Source of the DNA: Sordaria brevicollis
Lineage: Eukaryota; Ascomycota; Sordariomycetes; Sordariales; Sordariaceae
Reading direction: 5' to 3'
DNA length: 64,000 nucleotides
Assembly: GCA_033439795.1 (NCBI GenBank)
Contig: JAUTDP010000011.1
Span: forward strand, 434,001 to 498,000
Shown: positions 43,435 through 56,430 of the stretch, piece after piece
Position numbering within the stretch: the stretch's first letter is position 1
Layout of the letters: every line of letters starts with the position of its first letter
Program-made: the position numbers and the translations under genes
Notes under the pieces: model-generated
Seen by the model: the letters and a program-made list of their open reading frames with translations, nothing else
What the model was told of the DNA's origin: nothing
Databases searched by the model: none

Positions 43435-46400
43435 GGTTATAAGCCCTCCTTATTCTTCTTGATCGTACGCGCGTATATTATTCTATTAAATTGCTTTATA
43501 TCTATAATATTAATTAAAAACCTTCTTTAAGCCTTTCGCACTAGGATTAAATATATCGCGATTCAATTCTTCGATTCGTAATTTAATATTTACCCCGCAA
43601 CGCCTATAAAAATTATTAAGTAATCGATAGCGATAAACTCTTCGAATAATTAAAATAATTAAAATAATACGTAAAATACTAATTTTTTTTATATTTCGAT
43701 ACGCAACCCTATTAATACGATCGTCGTTATATCCGATATACCCTCCTCCTTTATTTATTTTTAAAGCGCCGATAATATCGATAATTAGGCCTAATATTTA
43801 GAAACCGAATTTAATTATCTTAATTTAATCAATTATATTTTTAATATTATCGAGGAGTTTAATATTACCGATATTAAAAAATATAAAGTTTAATTCGTTA
43901 AATATATTTATATTATAAAGCTCTTATTATTTACCCTTAAAAATCCGGATATTTTTATTCCCCTTCGCTTTAATAATTAGGATTATAAGAATAAGGATTT
44001 TAAAATCTTATATAATTTTATTTAAACCGCCGTTATCTATATTATTAAAGAAGTTCGTAGCGAAGTCCTTACCGAATTTCTAACTTTTAATCGTAAAAAA
44101 TTTCCGACCTTTTTTTCTTTCTTAGTTAAGTATATTATTTTACGTAAACGTATAGAGGATATTAAATTCAAAATAAACGAGGATTTAGAAATTACCTTCT
44201 TATATAATACCGTTAAGCGTATTTATATTATCGATATTCGTTATTGGGCTACCGATTTCGAAAATAAAATTTTAATTATTAATATTCTTTTATTTAAATT
44301 CAATAATATAATTAATATTAAATCCAAATTTAATATTAACGTTAATATTATTAAATAAATTATTAATAGTAATAATACTAATATTACTTCGTCGATTAAA
44401 ATAAAAAAAGAGGATATACGTATTATTTATACTATTCTTAATTACTTTAAAAAAATTAATATTTATTAAAAATATATACTTTATAGCTATTATTTTATTA
44501 AAAAAGCCGATATTTACTAGTTTTGTAAATTTGAGAAAGCTTTTAATATTTAGCGTAGAAAGAAGGAAGCTTTCGCTAAAAAAGCCGCTATTATTACTAC
44601 TATTAGTACTAATACCTTAAATAATAATACTTCGATTAATTTTATTAACCTTACTATTACTATTAATATAGTTTTACTATATAAAAATAGTATATTTATA
44701 ATTAATATAAATTTTTAATCGAACCCTTAATAAACGTTATAGAGTATATTCGATATAGAGATTAATATTAATTAATTATTCTTAGATAATTTTAATTATA
44801 ATATACTTATAGTAATACTAAAAATTAATAGGTTCTAAAATAATAATGAAATAGATTATACGATTTAATTATTTTCGATTTTAGTTATATTTTTAATATT
44901 TTTAATTATATTAAATAGTTTACTAATTTATAATTACTCCTATATTTAATCGTATATATAATCGGCAACGGTAATTCGACGTACGTATATTATATAAGTA
45001 TAATAGAATTTATAATATTAATAATAATTAACGTTAACGTTAAAATCCGTATTAAAGATGTTATTTATAATTTAGAAATATTAGTAAATCTTTTGATTAG
45101 CCGCGCCCTTTTAGATAATAATATATCTTAGGATATAAAAATAAATAAGATTTTAATATATAATAATAAGATTTTCCTTTAGTATAAATAGATTAATAAT
45201 CTTCTAATTCTATTAATCTACGCTTAGCCAAACTTTTAATAGGATACCCGCTATATAATATTAATATTTATTAATTATTTAATAATATACCGTCGATTAA
45301 TATACGTTGGGAAAGACTAGGTTATTAAAGTTTATTAGGCGGCCGGTATTAAGTTTAATAATACCGACGAATACTTTTACGAAGTATACGTTTAAATAAA
45401 GGTATATAATATTATCCCTAAGATTATTAATAAAATAATAATTTAATTATTAGCTTATATTTATATTAATATAGTATTTTATATTATAACCGGTTATAAA
45501 AGCTATAAATATATAATTTACTTTATTAACGAAATTATTAGTTTCTATTAGGTTAAGTTTATAATTAATAAAGGTAATGCGTTCGTTTAAATTAAGGAAT
45601 TTAGAAAATAGGCCGGATTTTAAAGTAGTAGTTTAAAAATTAGGATTTTTAATCTTAATAATAGTTTAGAATTTAGTTTTAATACTAAAGAATTTTAACG
45701 TAGTAAAATTATTAAATAGGTTAAAATAAAAGGTATTAAATTCCTTAAATCGATATTATATATTCTATAGATATAAAAAAAGGTTAAACGAATTGGGGGT
45801 ATTATTATATAGCGCGTTAGAGCGTTAATATTGGACTTTTAAATATTAGAACGTTTATAACCCTTCGTTATTAATTATATTATAAGGGTTTTTAACCTCC
45901 TTTTATTTAAAGCCTATAATAGCCGTAATCTATAGGAATTATTCGTTGAGGTTACTAATTTTTTAAAAGAAATCCGATAATTATATATTAAATATTTGTA
46001 TTTTTATTTCTATATTATTTATTATTTTATTAAATTAGAAAAGCGTTCTTAGGGAAATAAGTTTAAAGTACGAGTAAAGGAAGGAAAGTTTATTGGATTT
46101 AACGATTTATACAATTATATTATCTTTATTTAGAACTTAGAAATTAATAAGATCGTTTAAACTAATATAATTACTTTCTTAGAAAAAGATATATTAAATA
46201 AGGAACCTATTCGTAATAGTAAAGGAAAAATTATTAAATATTATATTATATTTTCGGATTAAACCGTCGATAAAATTAATAAAATTATTAATAATAATTA
46301 TTAAATTTAGATTAAAGTTAATAGTATAGTAGTATTAAATCCTTCGAAATAATAGAAAGTTATTATACCTCCTCCTGAGTATATTATTAAAAAACTATAG

Positions 46401-46825
46401 GAAATAATTATTATTATTCTTTAATTCCTAATTTTAAAAATTATTTTAATATTATAATTTATTAATTAATAATAATAAGAACCTTTATATATTAATACCC
46501 TAATAACCTAATAATAACCGTTATTATTATTATTAATACCGGTACCGCCTCCATTTATTATAATTACGCCGTTCGTTAGAAACGTAATTTAATAATCGAT
46601 CGAAATAGATAATTTCGATAATTATAATAATTTCGACGATTATAATAATATATTCAATTTCGAAGATTTTAATGAGGAAGATTTATTCCCTCTTGGTTAT
46701 TTTTACAAAGATAACAATGAACGATTTGAACGCGAAATAATTATATATATTACTCTAAGTACCCTATTATTTAATACCTTATAAAACCCTATATTAATAG
46801 TGCGTTTACTTCCTATAAATATATT

Positions 46826-47111
46826 TGTAAGGGTATCGTTAGGAAAGCCTAGGGGGACCCGCACAATTAAGGCATAATAGCCCAGGACGACGGATAAGAT
46901 AGCGGATAAAATAAGGATAGTAGGATATAATATAGAGGAAAGGATTTCGGAGTCCGGGCGCCGACCGTTCCGGACTTACAAGGAAGCGTATAAATATAAA
47001 AGAGGATAACTCCTAACTAAAGACTTATATTTAATTAAACTAAAATCTTTCTCCTAAAATAGATTTACTTTATATAATTTATTCTTACCCTTTCGTATTT
47101 ATAATTTTATA
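46826..47111 (+). repeat. Gypsy 2, 5' LTR (286 bp)
   Basis: Begins TGTAAGGGTATCG; contains GGAGTCCGGGCGCCGACCG, shared with the 3' copy. Confidence 0.9.
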
Positions 47112-50100
47112 ATTCTTTAATTTTTATAATTTTATTAACGAAAATTATAAATATAATTAATAAGCGTAAAGAGAATTTATATAGAAAAAGCATTATTAAT
47201 TCTCACTATAAAAATAACGTAAACCCGATATAAAAAATATATAACTACCTACGTATTATTAATAATATAATTAAAAATCCCGTTGATAAAAGGGTTATTA
47301 ATAAATATAAGGAAGACGATTATAAAGCGGCGTCCTATAAATTCGAGAATAATACCGCTTTAAAAGATTCTAGTGATAAATATAATAATATTAACGATAA
47401 TAAATTATAATCCGAATTTATACCGCGTAAAAAGGCCGAAGGTAATTTTAAATAAAAAATTTAAATATAAATTAAAGAGCGGTATTTAATAAAGAATTTA
47501 CGTACTTTTAATTATTACTATTCTAAAAACCTTTATTAATAAAAAGAATATTATATTAATAAAATAAAATAATAATTATAATTAGAATTTTATTAGGGTA
47601 AAAACCCTTTAAAATTTAATTAGCGTAACCGCTCCTTATTTATATATAATTATTTATTAAACGAATATTTTTAATCCTACTCTTATTCTTATTTTTATTC
47701 CTATTCTTAATTTTACGCCTATTCTTATTTTTAAACCCACTCCTACTCTCTATCCGCCCAATCCGATTAATCCAATTATTTTAATAGCTTCTCCCTTACG
47801 TAAAAACGTCGTAAGCGGCGAACATCCCATAAATATAAGCGTATAAAATAGTACGAACGTTAAAAATTCGTAAAAATAATATTATAATTCCTATAAATAT
47901 TATTATAATTTATATAAAAAACCGTAGGTTAAAGAAATAAAGAATTTTATTTATGTCCCCCTACGTATAACGTTCGTAAATTAATAACGAATAATACGAA
48001 TACCGAAATCGAAGATTAAATCGATAATATCGAAAACGGTAATTAAATTCGTAAAAGTATTAATACTTATTAATTTATTTAATAAGCCCTCTCTAAGGCT
48101 AATAATTCTATAATTATTTTATAATATATATATTCCGTTACCTTCTTCGATAATAAAAGTTAAAAGCGACCTATAATATAAGAAGAATTTTTAGGGTTGA
48201 TTTATAAAGAATATATTACCCCCGAAATTTACGAATTCGATATTAGAGAATAATTATTCTTTATATATTAAAATAATAATAAAGACCTATAAAAATTATA
48301 AAATTAATATTAATATAATTATTAACGGCTTAATAAAAATATCGTTATAAATAAATAATTAATATACAATTTCTTCTTTTAATCAAAGAAGGATATACGC
48401 AATTATTTCCGTACGTATTAAATCCATATCGATAACCTAATAAAGATTACTTTAAAAGTAATAAATTAATAAATTAAATTTGAAAATAAAAAATAAACCC
48501 TAAAGGACGAAATAAATAAAAGTCGTTATAATGAACGGTCCTTATATTATAAAGGGTCTTCGAATAATAAATATTTTAATTATAATAAAAACCGTAATTA
48601 AAATTATAACCGGGACCGTAATCGGAATTACAATTCCAAAAGGCGTAAAAGCTATAAAAAAGACTAATCTTTTAATAAATAAAATAAGGGTAATAATAAA
48701 TCCGGTTTAAATTATTATAATTATAGAAATAAGGGATATTATATTCGTAATTATACGAAATATAAAAAAATAAATAATTAAAACCGGCCGAAAAAGAAAA
48801 TTACCGTTTAAAATATAATTATTAAATAAAATATTAAACGTAATAATAATAAAAAAGATAATTATATTTCGGATATTAAAGAATTGGTAAAAAGCTAAAC
48901 CCTATAGAAAAATTATTATTCGACGGGGTTAATAATTTTAAAACGGTTAGAAAAAACGGGCTAAGCAAAATTTCTATAATATTAATTACGTTAAGGGGTC
49001 GCTAATTAAAAGAATATATAAATTTAAATTTAAAAATAAAAATTAATATTATATATAAGAATTTTATAAAGAAATATAAATTAAAGAAAATAGAAATTAA
49101 TGTTCAATTTATTTTCATAAATATAAATAGTAAAAAAATATATTATTATAAAGTATACGAATTAACGTTTATTTTAAAGAATTAGAGGGGTTAAGAAAAA
49201 AAATTTACCTAATTATTCTACGTAATCCGAAGAAATAATCGAATACCGCTATTATTATTATTTATATTAGGTATAAATTCTAAAAATATTATTATATATA
49301 TATAAAAACGAATTTAAATTTAAAGGGGTACCCTTTATTAATATTATAATTCTTATACGTAAAATAATATATAGTAACCGAATTTATATTATTAATTTAA
49401 TTTCAATATATAATTTACTAAAATTAGATTTTAAAAATATAAACGAAAATAAGGAGCCGCCCGAAAGTATAACGGATAATATTCCCTTAACGTTAGAAGG
49501 GTTTAAGGATATATTTTCTAAAAAAAAGGCTAAAGCGTTATTATAATTACCGGATATTAAATACGAAATCGTTTTTAAAGAAAAGGAGGAAATATTTAAT
49601 ATTCCTATTTACCTTTTATTTATTACGTAATTAAAAACGCTACGTAAATATTTAGAAGAGAATTTATAAATTAATTATATTCGCTATTCCTAAAATTCTA
49701 TTAGGGTATTAATCTTATTTATATTTAAAAAGGATAATATATTATAATTATATATTAATTACCGGGGATTAAATAAAATTATTATTAAAAATTAATATTT
49801 ATTACTATTAATTAACGAATTAATAAATGAAATAATCGGCGTTAAAGTATTTTTTAAAATTAATTTACGCGAAATATATTATCAAATCCGAATTAAAGAA
49901 GGAGATTAATAAAAAACCGTTTTTAAAACGCGGTATAATTATTTCGAATATATAATAATACCGTTCGAACTTATAAATATACCTATTATATTTTAAATAT
50001 ATATATATAAAATATTTACGGGATTTATTAATTATATTTACGTAATATATTTTAATAATATTTTAATCTATTCGAATTCTAAAGAAAAATATAACGAATA

Positions 50101-52965
50101 TTTCTATTTAATCTTCGAACGTTTACGTACTATTTAATTTTTCGCAAAAATATTTAAATACGAATTCTATAAAAATTACATCGATTTCTTTAACTACCGG
50201 ATTATTACGGAAAGGGTAATAATAAATCCCGAATAAGTAAAGGCGGTTTAGGAGTAATTAACGCCTAAATCCTTTTATAATATTTAAATATTTTTAAAAT
50301 TTATTAATTTTTACCGACGGTTCGTATATTAATATTTTCATATAGTAGAACCTATTACTAATTTATTAAAAGGGAATAAAAATAAATGGAAATTAAATAT
50401 ATTTTATTAAATTAAAGAAATTAATAAAATATTCTAAGCTTTAAAGGAAACGTTTATAATAATACCGATCTTTCGTTATTAGGACTTAATTAAAAAGATT
50501 AAAATTGAAATGGACGCTTTATAAAAGGCTATTTCGGGAATTCTATCCTAATTTATAAAAGATATTTAATACCCTATAGTATTCTTTTCTAAAAAATTAA
50601 TAAACGGAGAATAATAATAGTATACGGATTAATAAGAGTTATTTATTATTATAATTAATTTAAATTATTAAATATATTATTTAAAAGGATTTTTAAAATT
50701 ATTTACAATATTTATAAATTATAAAACGTTAGAAAGTATTACGGAATCGCCGGCGAATAATTTACGTAGAAGGCTAATTCGTTAAGTTTACCGGTTATTT
50801 TAATTCAATTTCGAAGTAAAATACCGGTCGGGGAAAACGAATTTAATAAACGGTTTATTTAAGAAATTAAATTATATAAAGGGGGATATAATTTATAGTA
50901 ACGTTTTACCGACCTTTTAAAAGAAATTAAATTTTATTTTAGAATTATTAAATATAATTAAAGAGTAATTAAATTCTAAAATCCTATATTAATATAAAAA
51001 GAAATTTATAGTTTACGCTTTCGTTAAATAAATTCGACGAATAATATAATCCGCTATTATTATAAAAAATATTTTATTAATATAATTAATAAAAAGAGCG
51101 TTCCCTTAAATTTTATTACGTAAAATCGCGAGGAAAATAATATACCGAAAAATCCCTTAAATACCCTTAACGAACTAGGAATTTTATATTATTATAAAAA
51201 GATTTTAATTTAAGGATTTAAATTTAACCGAACGGATAGCAATTATTTAATTTAAAAGGACTATAATCGGGGGATATAAATTAAATAATTAAAGGGTTTT
51301 TTATTTTAAAGAATAATTAATAATTTTTTAAAAAAAATTATTCTATAAAAAGATTTTACGCTCTTAATATAATAATTTAAAAATTAATTATATAAATACG
51401 TTTAAAACCTTAGAATTTATTAAAAAGAAATTTTATTAAGAGGGTTTTATATAAAATATTCGGGAATACGTTATAAAGTGCGAATTATATTAGGGGATTT
51501 AAAGACCCTAATACCGACCCTACGGAGATTTCTAATCTTTATTAATATTCGAGCAATTTTTTTGAAAAATTAATATCGATTTTATTATTAACTTTCCGCC
51601 GAATTAAAAGGTTAATAAAAAGATATATAATAATATTTTAATAATTATAAACCGATTTATTAAAATAATTTTATTTATACCTATTATTAAAACGTTTAAT
51701 ATAATTTTTATAGCATTTTTATTATATAAATACGTAAAGTATTAATTCGGTTTACCGTTAAGAATTATAAATAATAAGGATAAATTATTTATTAACGAAT
51801 TTTAAAAAGAATTTATTAAAATATAGAAGATTTTACAAAGATTATTTATTATATTCTATTTATAAACGGATAAATAAACGGAACGCTTATATTAAATTAT
51901 TAAAAAAATTTTTTATATTCGAACTTTAGAAGGCGATTTTATACTTTAAAGTAGGGAATTTTTAAAAACGGAATTCGTATATAATAATTCTACGTACGTA
52001 ATTATAAGGGTTTCGCCGTTGAAAACTTTATACGGCTATTACCTATATATAATCGAATATATTAAAGGGCGGAATCTTATTAAGGTTTAAAGCGTAAAAG
52101 AGCGATTATAGAAATTAAAGGAAATTTATAACGTAATATAGTACTATTAAAATTAAATAATAAAAGCGTATAAAAAGGGGTATAATAAAAAGTATACGCC
52201 GATTAAATTTTAATTGGGCGATATTATAAACCTATTAATTAAGAATTTCCAATTTAAAAATAAGAAGTTAATATTGATATATATTAAAATTAAAATATTA
52301 AAGAGAATTAACTCTTAAGCGTATTAAGTAATTTTATTAATATAATATAGCCGGATATATAACGTTTTTCTAATTAATTTATTAGAATTTTAAAAGAGTA
52401 AAAAAAATAGAAATTACGAAATACTATTATTGGAGTTATATAATAAATAAAAGGAGTAAAAAATTAAAGAAATTATAAATTATTAAAAAATAAATATAAA
52501 TTAGAAGTTTTTAATTAAGTAAGTAAGGTAATTTATAGAGTATAATATTTAGGAATTTAAAAAGTATTTCGAAAATACGTAAAAGGCGCTTTTTAAATAT
52601 TAGAAAATTAAATAGAAGTATTATAGAAAATAGGATAATTAATATAAATAATATAATAAAAATTTATTATTCTATAATTATAGAGAATAATAAGCGCTAA
52701 ATATAATGTAAAATATTATATATAAAATGTAATAAGCGAATAGCTATTATATACCCCAATGGGGATAGGAATTAAGAGCCTATTTATTAATAAGAAAAAA
52801 AATATTATCGCCGGCGAAAAATCTACGTAATAGGATAAATTAAGGGTAATTTATACTGGAAGTAAAGTATTCGGGGATTAATAATTTAATTTTAAATATT
52901 TTAATATAATATTAATTAGGAAGTAATTACGCCGAACCGCGGGCTAAAATTATAAAAAGCTTAAA

Positions 52966-53365
52966 GAATCCGAATATTAAAAATTAGAAAAAGAACCTCT
53001 TTAATACTTCTATTAAATCGGGAATTCCCTATTTAATAAAGATAAGTAATTAAATTGGGAGGATTTAAAATAATTGGTAAATTTTTTATTAAAATTATAG
53101 AGAATTTGATATATTAAAGGGAGAGCCGTTTTAATATTTCTTACTGAATTAAAGATTTTCCATTTAATAAGGACGAAATAATTCAATTAAGAGAATTTAA
53201 ACCAATTAGCAAATTCTTTATTAAGATTATAAAAAATCTAATATATTAAGAAAAGAACCGCTCTAATATTTCCTATTGGACTAAAAATTCTCCGTTTAAT
53301 AAAAATAAAATAATTAAATTAAAAGGATTTAAAACTAATTAATAAATTCCTCTTTAACGTTTATT
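52966..53365 (+). repeat. Tandem triplication inside Gypsy 2
   Basis: Three imperfect copies, period about 132-136 bp, starting near 52966, 53102 and 53234. Each runs from GAATxxxATATTA through a purine-rich segment to AAATTCTTTATTAA-like sequence. It lies downstream of the integrase region. Confidence 0.75.
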
Positions 53366-54359
53366 CGTAAATAGCGTTAAAAATTACTTAGTTTAAAGTA
53401 ATTATAGCGGTTTAAACCGTAGAAAGGTTTATAACCCGATTAATAAATATAAATATTAATAAAATTTACTAAACGAGGGAAATATAATAAATTACCGGCT
53501 ATATAAAATAAATAATCGTTAATCGGTAATATAACCTAAAATATTTTTAACTTCCAGAAATAATTAATATATATCGAAGTTTTTATTAATTTAATTAATT
53601 AATTAAAATTAATACATCCTTCCTTATATTTAAAGGATTATAAGGGCTTAATTCCAAAAAGAGGAAAAGTAATTTAAATTAAATTTTAAAACCGATTTTA
53701 AATAAAATTCTAATCTTAATTCGGAATAAAATTTCCATTTTATTTTAAAATTCTTTTAAAATCCTTAATTATTTAGGGCAAAACGTTTTTTATTTAAAGA
53801 AAGGACACGAAGGGAAAAGAATACCGAAATAGTAAATAAAGCGCGCAATATATAGAAATTAAATTATTTCGGAATCGGCTTCCGGAAACCCGGTAATAAC
53901 CCTAAGGGGTAAATATTAACCGCGGAGCCGATTAACTACTATAATACCGCGGTTAATAAACGCGGAAATATTAATATAATATAAATAATTAAAATAGGCG
54001 GGGACCGTTACCTCGTCTAATACGTCGATATAAATATCACTAATCGGTTTTTAAATCTTTTAATAAAACCGTTTAGCGTAATAATATCGCCCTTATAAAT
54101 ACTATAATAATTATTATATGATAATACAATTTAAAAATTAAATTAATTAAAGGGGGGAATAACGTTAATATATAAAATAGGAATAAATAATTAAATAATA
54201 TAATAAGAATAAATAATTAAATAATATAATAAAACCAAAGTATAATATAATATACGAATAGAAAATAGGGTTTTCTGAAACGGGAAATAAAATTTTCCAC
54301 AAATCGTAATAATTAATATTAAAATTATAAAGGACTATAACTTCTAAGGGGGGGATAAT

Positions 54360-54645
54360 TATAAAAGTATTATTAAGAAGGTTTAGGGGGATTTGTATAA
54401 TTAAGGTATAATAGCTTAGGACGACGGATAAAATAACGGATAAAATAAGGATAGTAAGATATAATATAGAGGAAAGGATTTCGGAGTCCGGGCGCCAACC
54501 GTTCCGGACCTATAAGGAAGTGTATAAGTATAAAAGAGGATAATTCTTAACTAGAGATTTATATTTAGCTAGGTTAAAGTCTTTCTCCTAGAATAGACTT
54601 ACTTTATACGACTTGCTCTCACCCTCTCGTACCTATGACTTTACA
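54360..54645 (+). repeat. Gypsy 2, 3' LTR (286 bp)
   Basis: Same length; begins TATAAAAGTATTA and ends ATGACTTTACA. Its last 60 bp are nearly free of RIP changes. Confidence 0.9.
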
Positions 54646-56135
54646 ATATTAAACCTATTATATATATAAAAATTCGATCTTATTTTAGGAAAGAAGGTTA
54701 GTAATTTATAGTTTAAACTACCCGTTCCTTTTTTACCGACCGAGCCGAATAATAAATAAAAGAATTAACCCTTTACTTTAAACGTTATTATATAAATATT
54801 AATAGTAAAATTAAAAATAAACGAAGGTAAATTTCGTCGTTCTACGGTAAAATTATTTAATTTTAATTATAAAAATTAAAAGGTCGTAGATAATAAAGGT
54901 ATTATAATATAAAATAAGGTAATCCTCCTTAATAATTTTTATAATTTGATAAAATTACGTTTAATACGTCGCCTTCCCTTTATTTTATATATATCGGTTA
55001 TAAAAATATACTATAAAATATTTTACTTTATTTCGATTAAAAATAATCGTATTATCCCTTAAAATTATCGATAGGTTAAACGCTTCTAAAATTTCGAAAA
55101 ATATTAATTATTAGCTATAAAGAAATAAGTTTAAGTTTTAAAAAATCGAAAGGTGTATATCCTTATACCCCGTATTAAAAATATAATTATATTACTGGGT
55201 AAATAGGTCTTCAACGAGAAATATATTATTAATAAAAGGGATTAGATAATTAAAATTAAATAGGTTATTTGTAGTAATTTTAAAGAAGAAAATTGGGCTA
55301 TTTAGGATATTTACGCTATAGTAGCTTATTTTATTAACGTTCGATTATTCTTTATTTTAATAATTACGAATAACTACGAATATTATTAATTCGATTTCGA
55401 TATAGCTTTTTTTAATATATTAATTTCTAATAGTATTAAATATTATATCGAATAATTAACTTACCTTAAAGAACCTTTAAAAGGGTATAATAAATATAAT
55501 ATAATTTGCCTATTATTAATAGCTTTATATAGTTTAAAACGGTTATTATTTTATTAATTTCAAATTTTAATCCCTATAATAAAAGAAGCTAACTTTATTC
55601 CTATTAATATAAATACCTACCTTTTCGTTAATAAATAATTATATATATTAATTATATTATATATCGACGACCTTTTTATTATAATATTAAATAAAACGAT
55701 TATTATTTAAATAAAGGATTAATTAGCTAATTATTTTAAATTTAAAAAATTAGGAAAGGTTTATACATTTTTAAATTAGAATATTATTAGGGATCGAAAA
55801 ATTAGAATAATCTTTATTTTTTAATAATAGTATATAAAAATAATTATTATTAAATTTAACGAAGAAAAGTTCAACGGCGTTAAAATACTATAGCTACCGG
55901 ATTATAAAATTTATAAGGGTATTAAATTATCCGAAAATATTAAACCCTATTTTCAAAGAATAAATTCGTTAAATTAATTATTTATTAATATAAAATTAAA
56001 TATCGCTTTTACTATTAATAAATTAGTAAAAGGTAATAATGTATTAATAAACCGTTATATAATTATTATAAAGTATTTATAACGCTATTTTACCGAATAT
56101 TCCAATTTAGGCATTATTTTAGGAAGTATACTAGC

Positions 56136-56430
56136 TATTACAGGCTTAGCCTAGTGACTGCACGTAACTTGGTTACGTACTTATACTAAGGTTGTAATTA
56201 CTATTAAAATAATTACAACCTTACTCGGCTAGCCCGCCGCCGCGGTCGTATAGCGATACGGTCGCAATCCCGGTCACATAACCACGCGCGCCCTACGCGC
56301 GTATAATTTATATACCGTGCCTTTATAAGGGTAGCTACCCGCGTATAACTTCGTTCCCTTTCCTCTTTTCCTTCTTCGTATAATATCGTATATCCTATTC
56401 TACTTACTTTAATCGTATTTACCCGTAATA
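56136..56430 (+). repeat. Gypsy 3, 5' LTR (295 bp)
   Basis: Begins TATTACAGGC (from TGTTACAGGC by one RIP-type change). Carries CCCGCCGCCGCGGTCGTATA and a CGCGCGCCCTACGCGCG palindrome-like GC island. Confidence 0.9.

Larger units (their letters stand above)
46821..54650 (+). mobile_element. Gypsy LTR retrotransposon 2 (RIP-degraded)
   Basis: 46826-54645, flanked by ATATT (46821-46825, 54646-54650). Both LTRs are 286 bp. A purine tract AAGGGGGGG lies just before the 3' LTR. Order on the plus strand: gag 47.2-48.6 kb, zinc knuckle remnant 48.70-48.78, RT 49.6-50.3 (YRGLNKI, LLPLINELI, YHQ-like, PFELINIP, YFNNILIYS), RNase H 50.5-50.8, integrase 51.3-52.0 (FYxEGF, INIDFIINFPP, FGLP-RIINNKD). 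A tandem triplication sits in the 3' part. It interrupts the Copia element. Confidence 0.9.
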
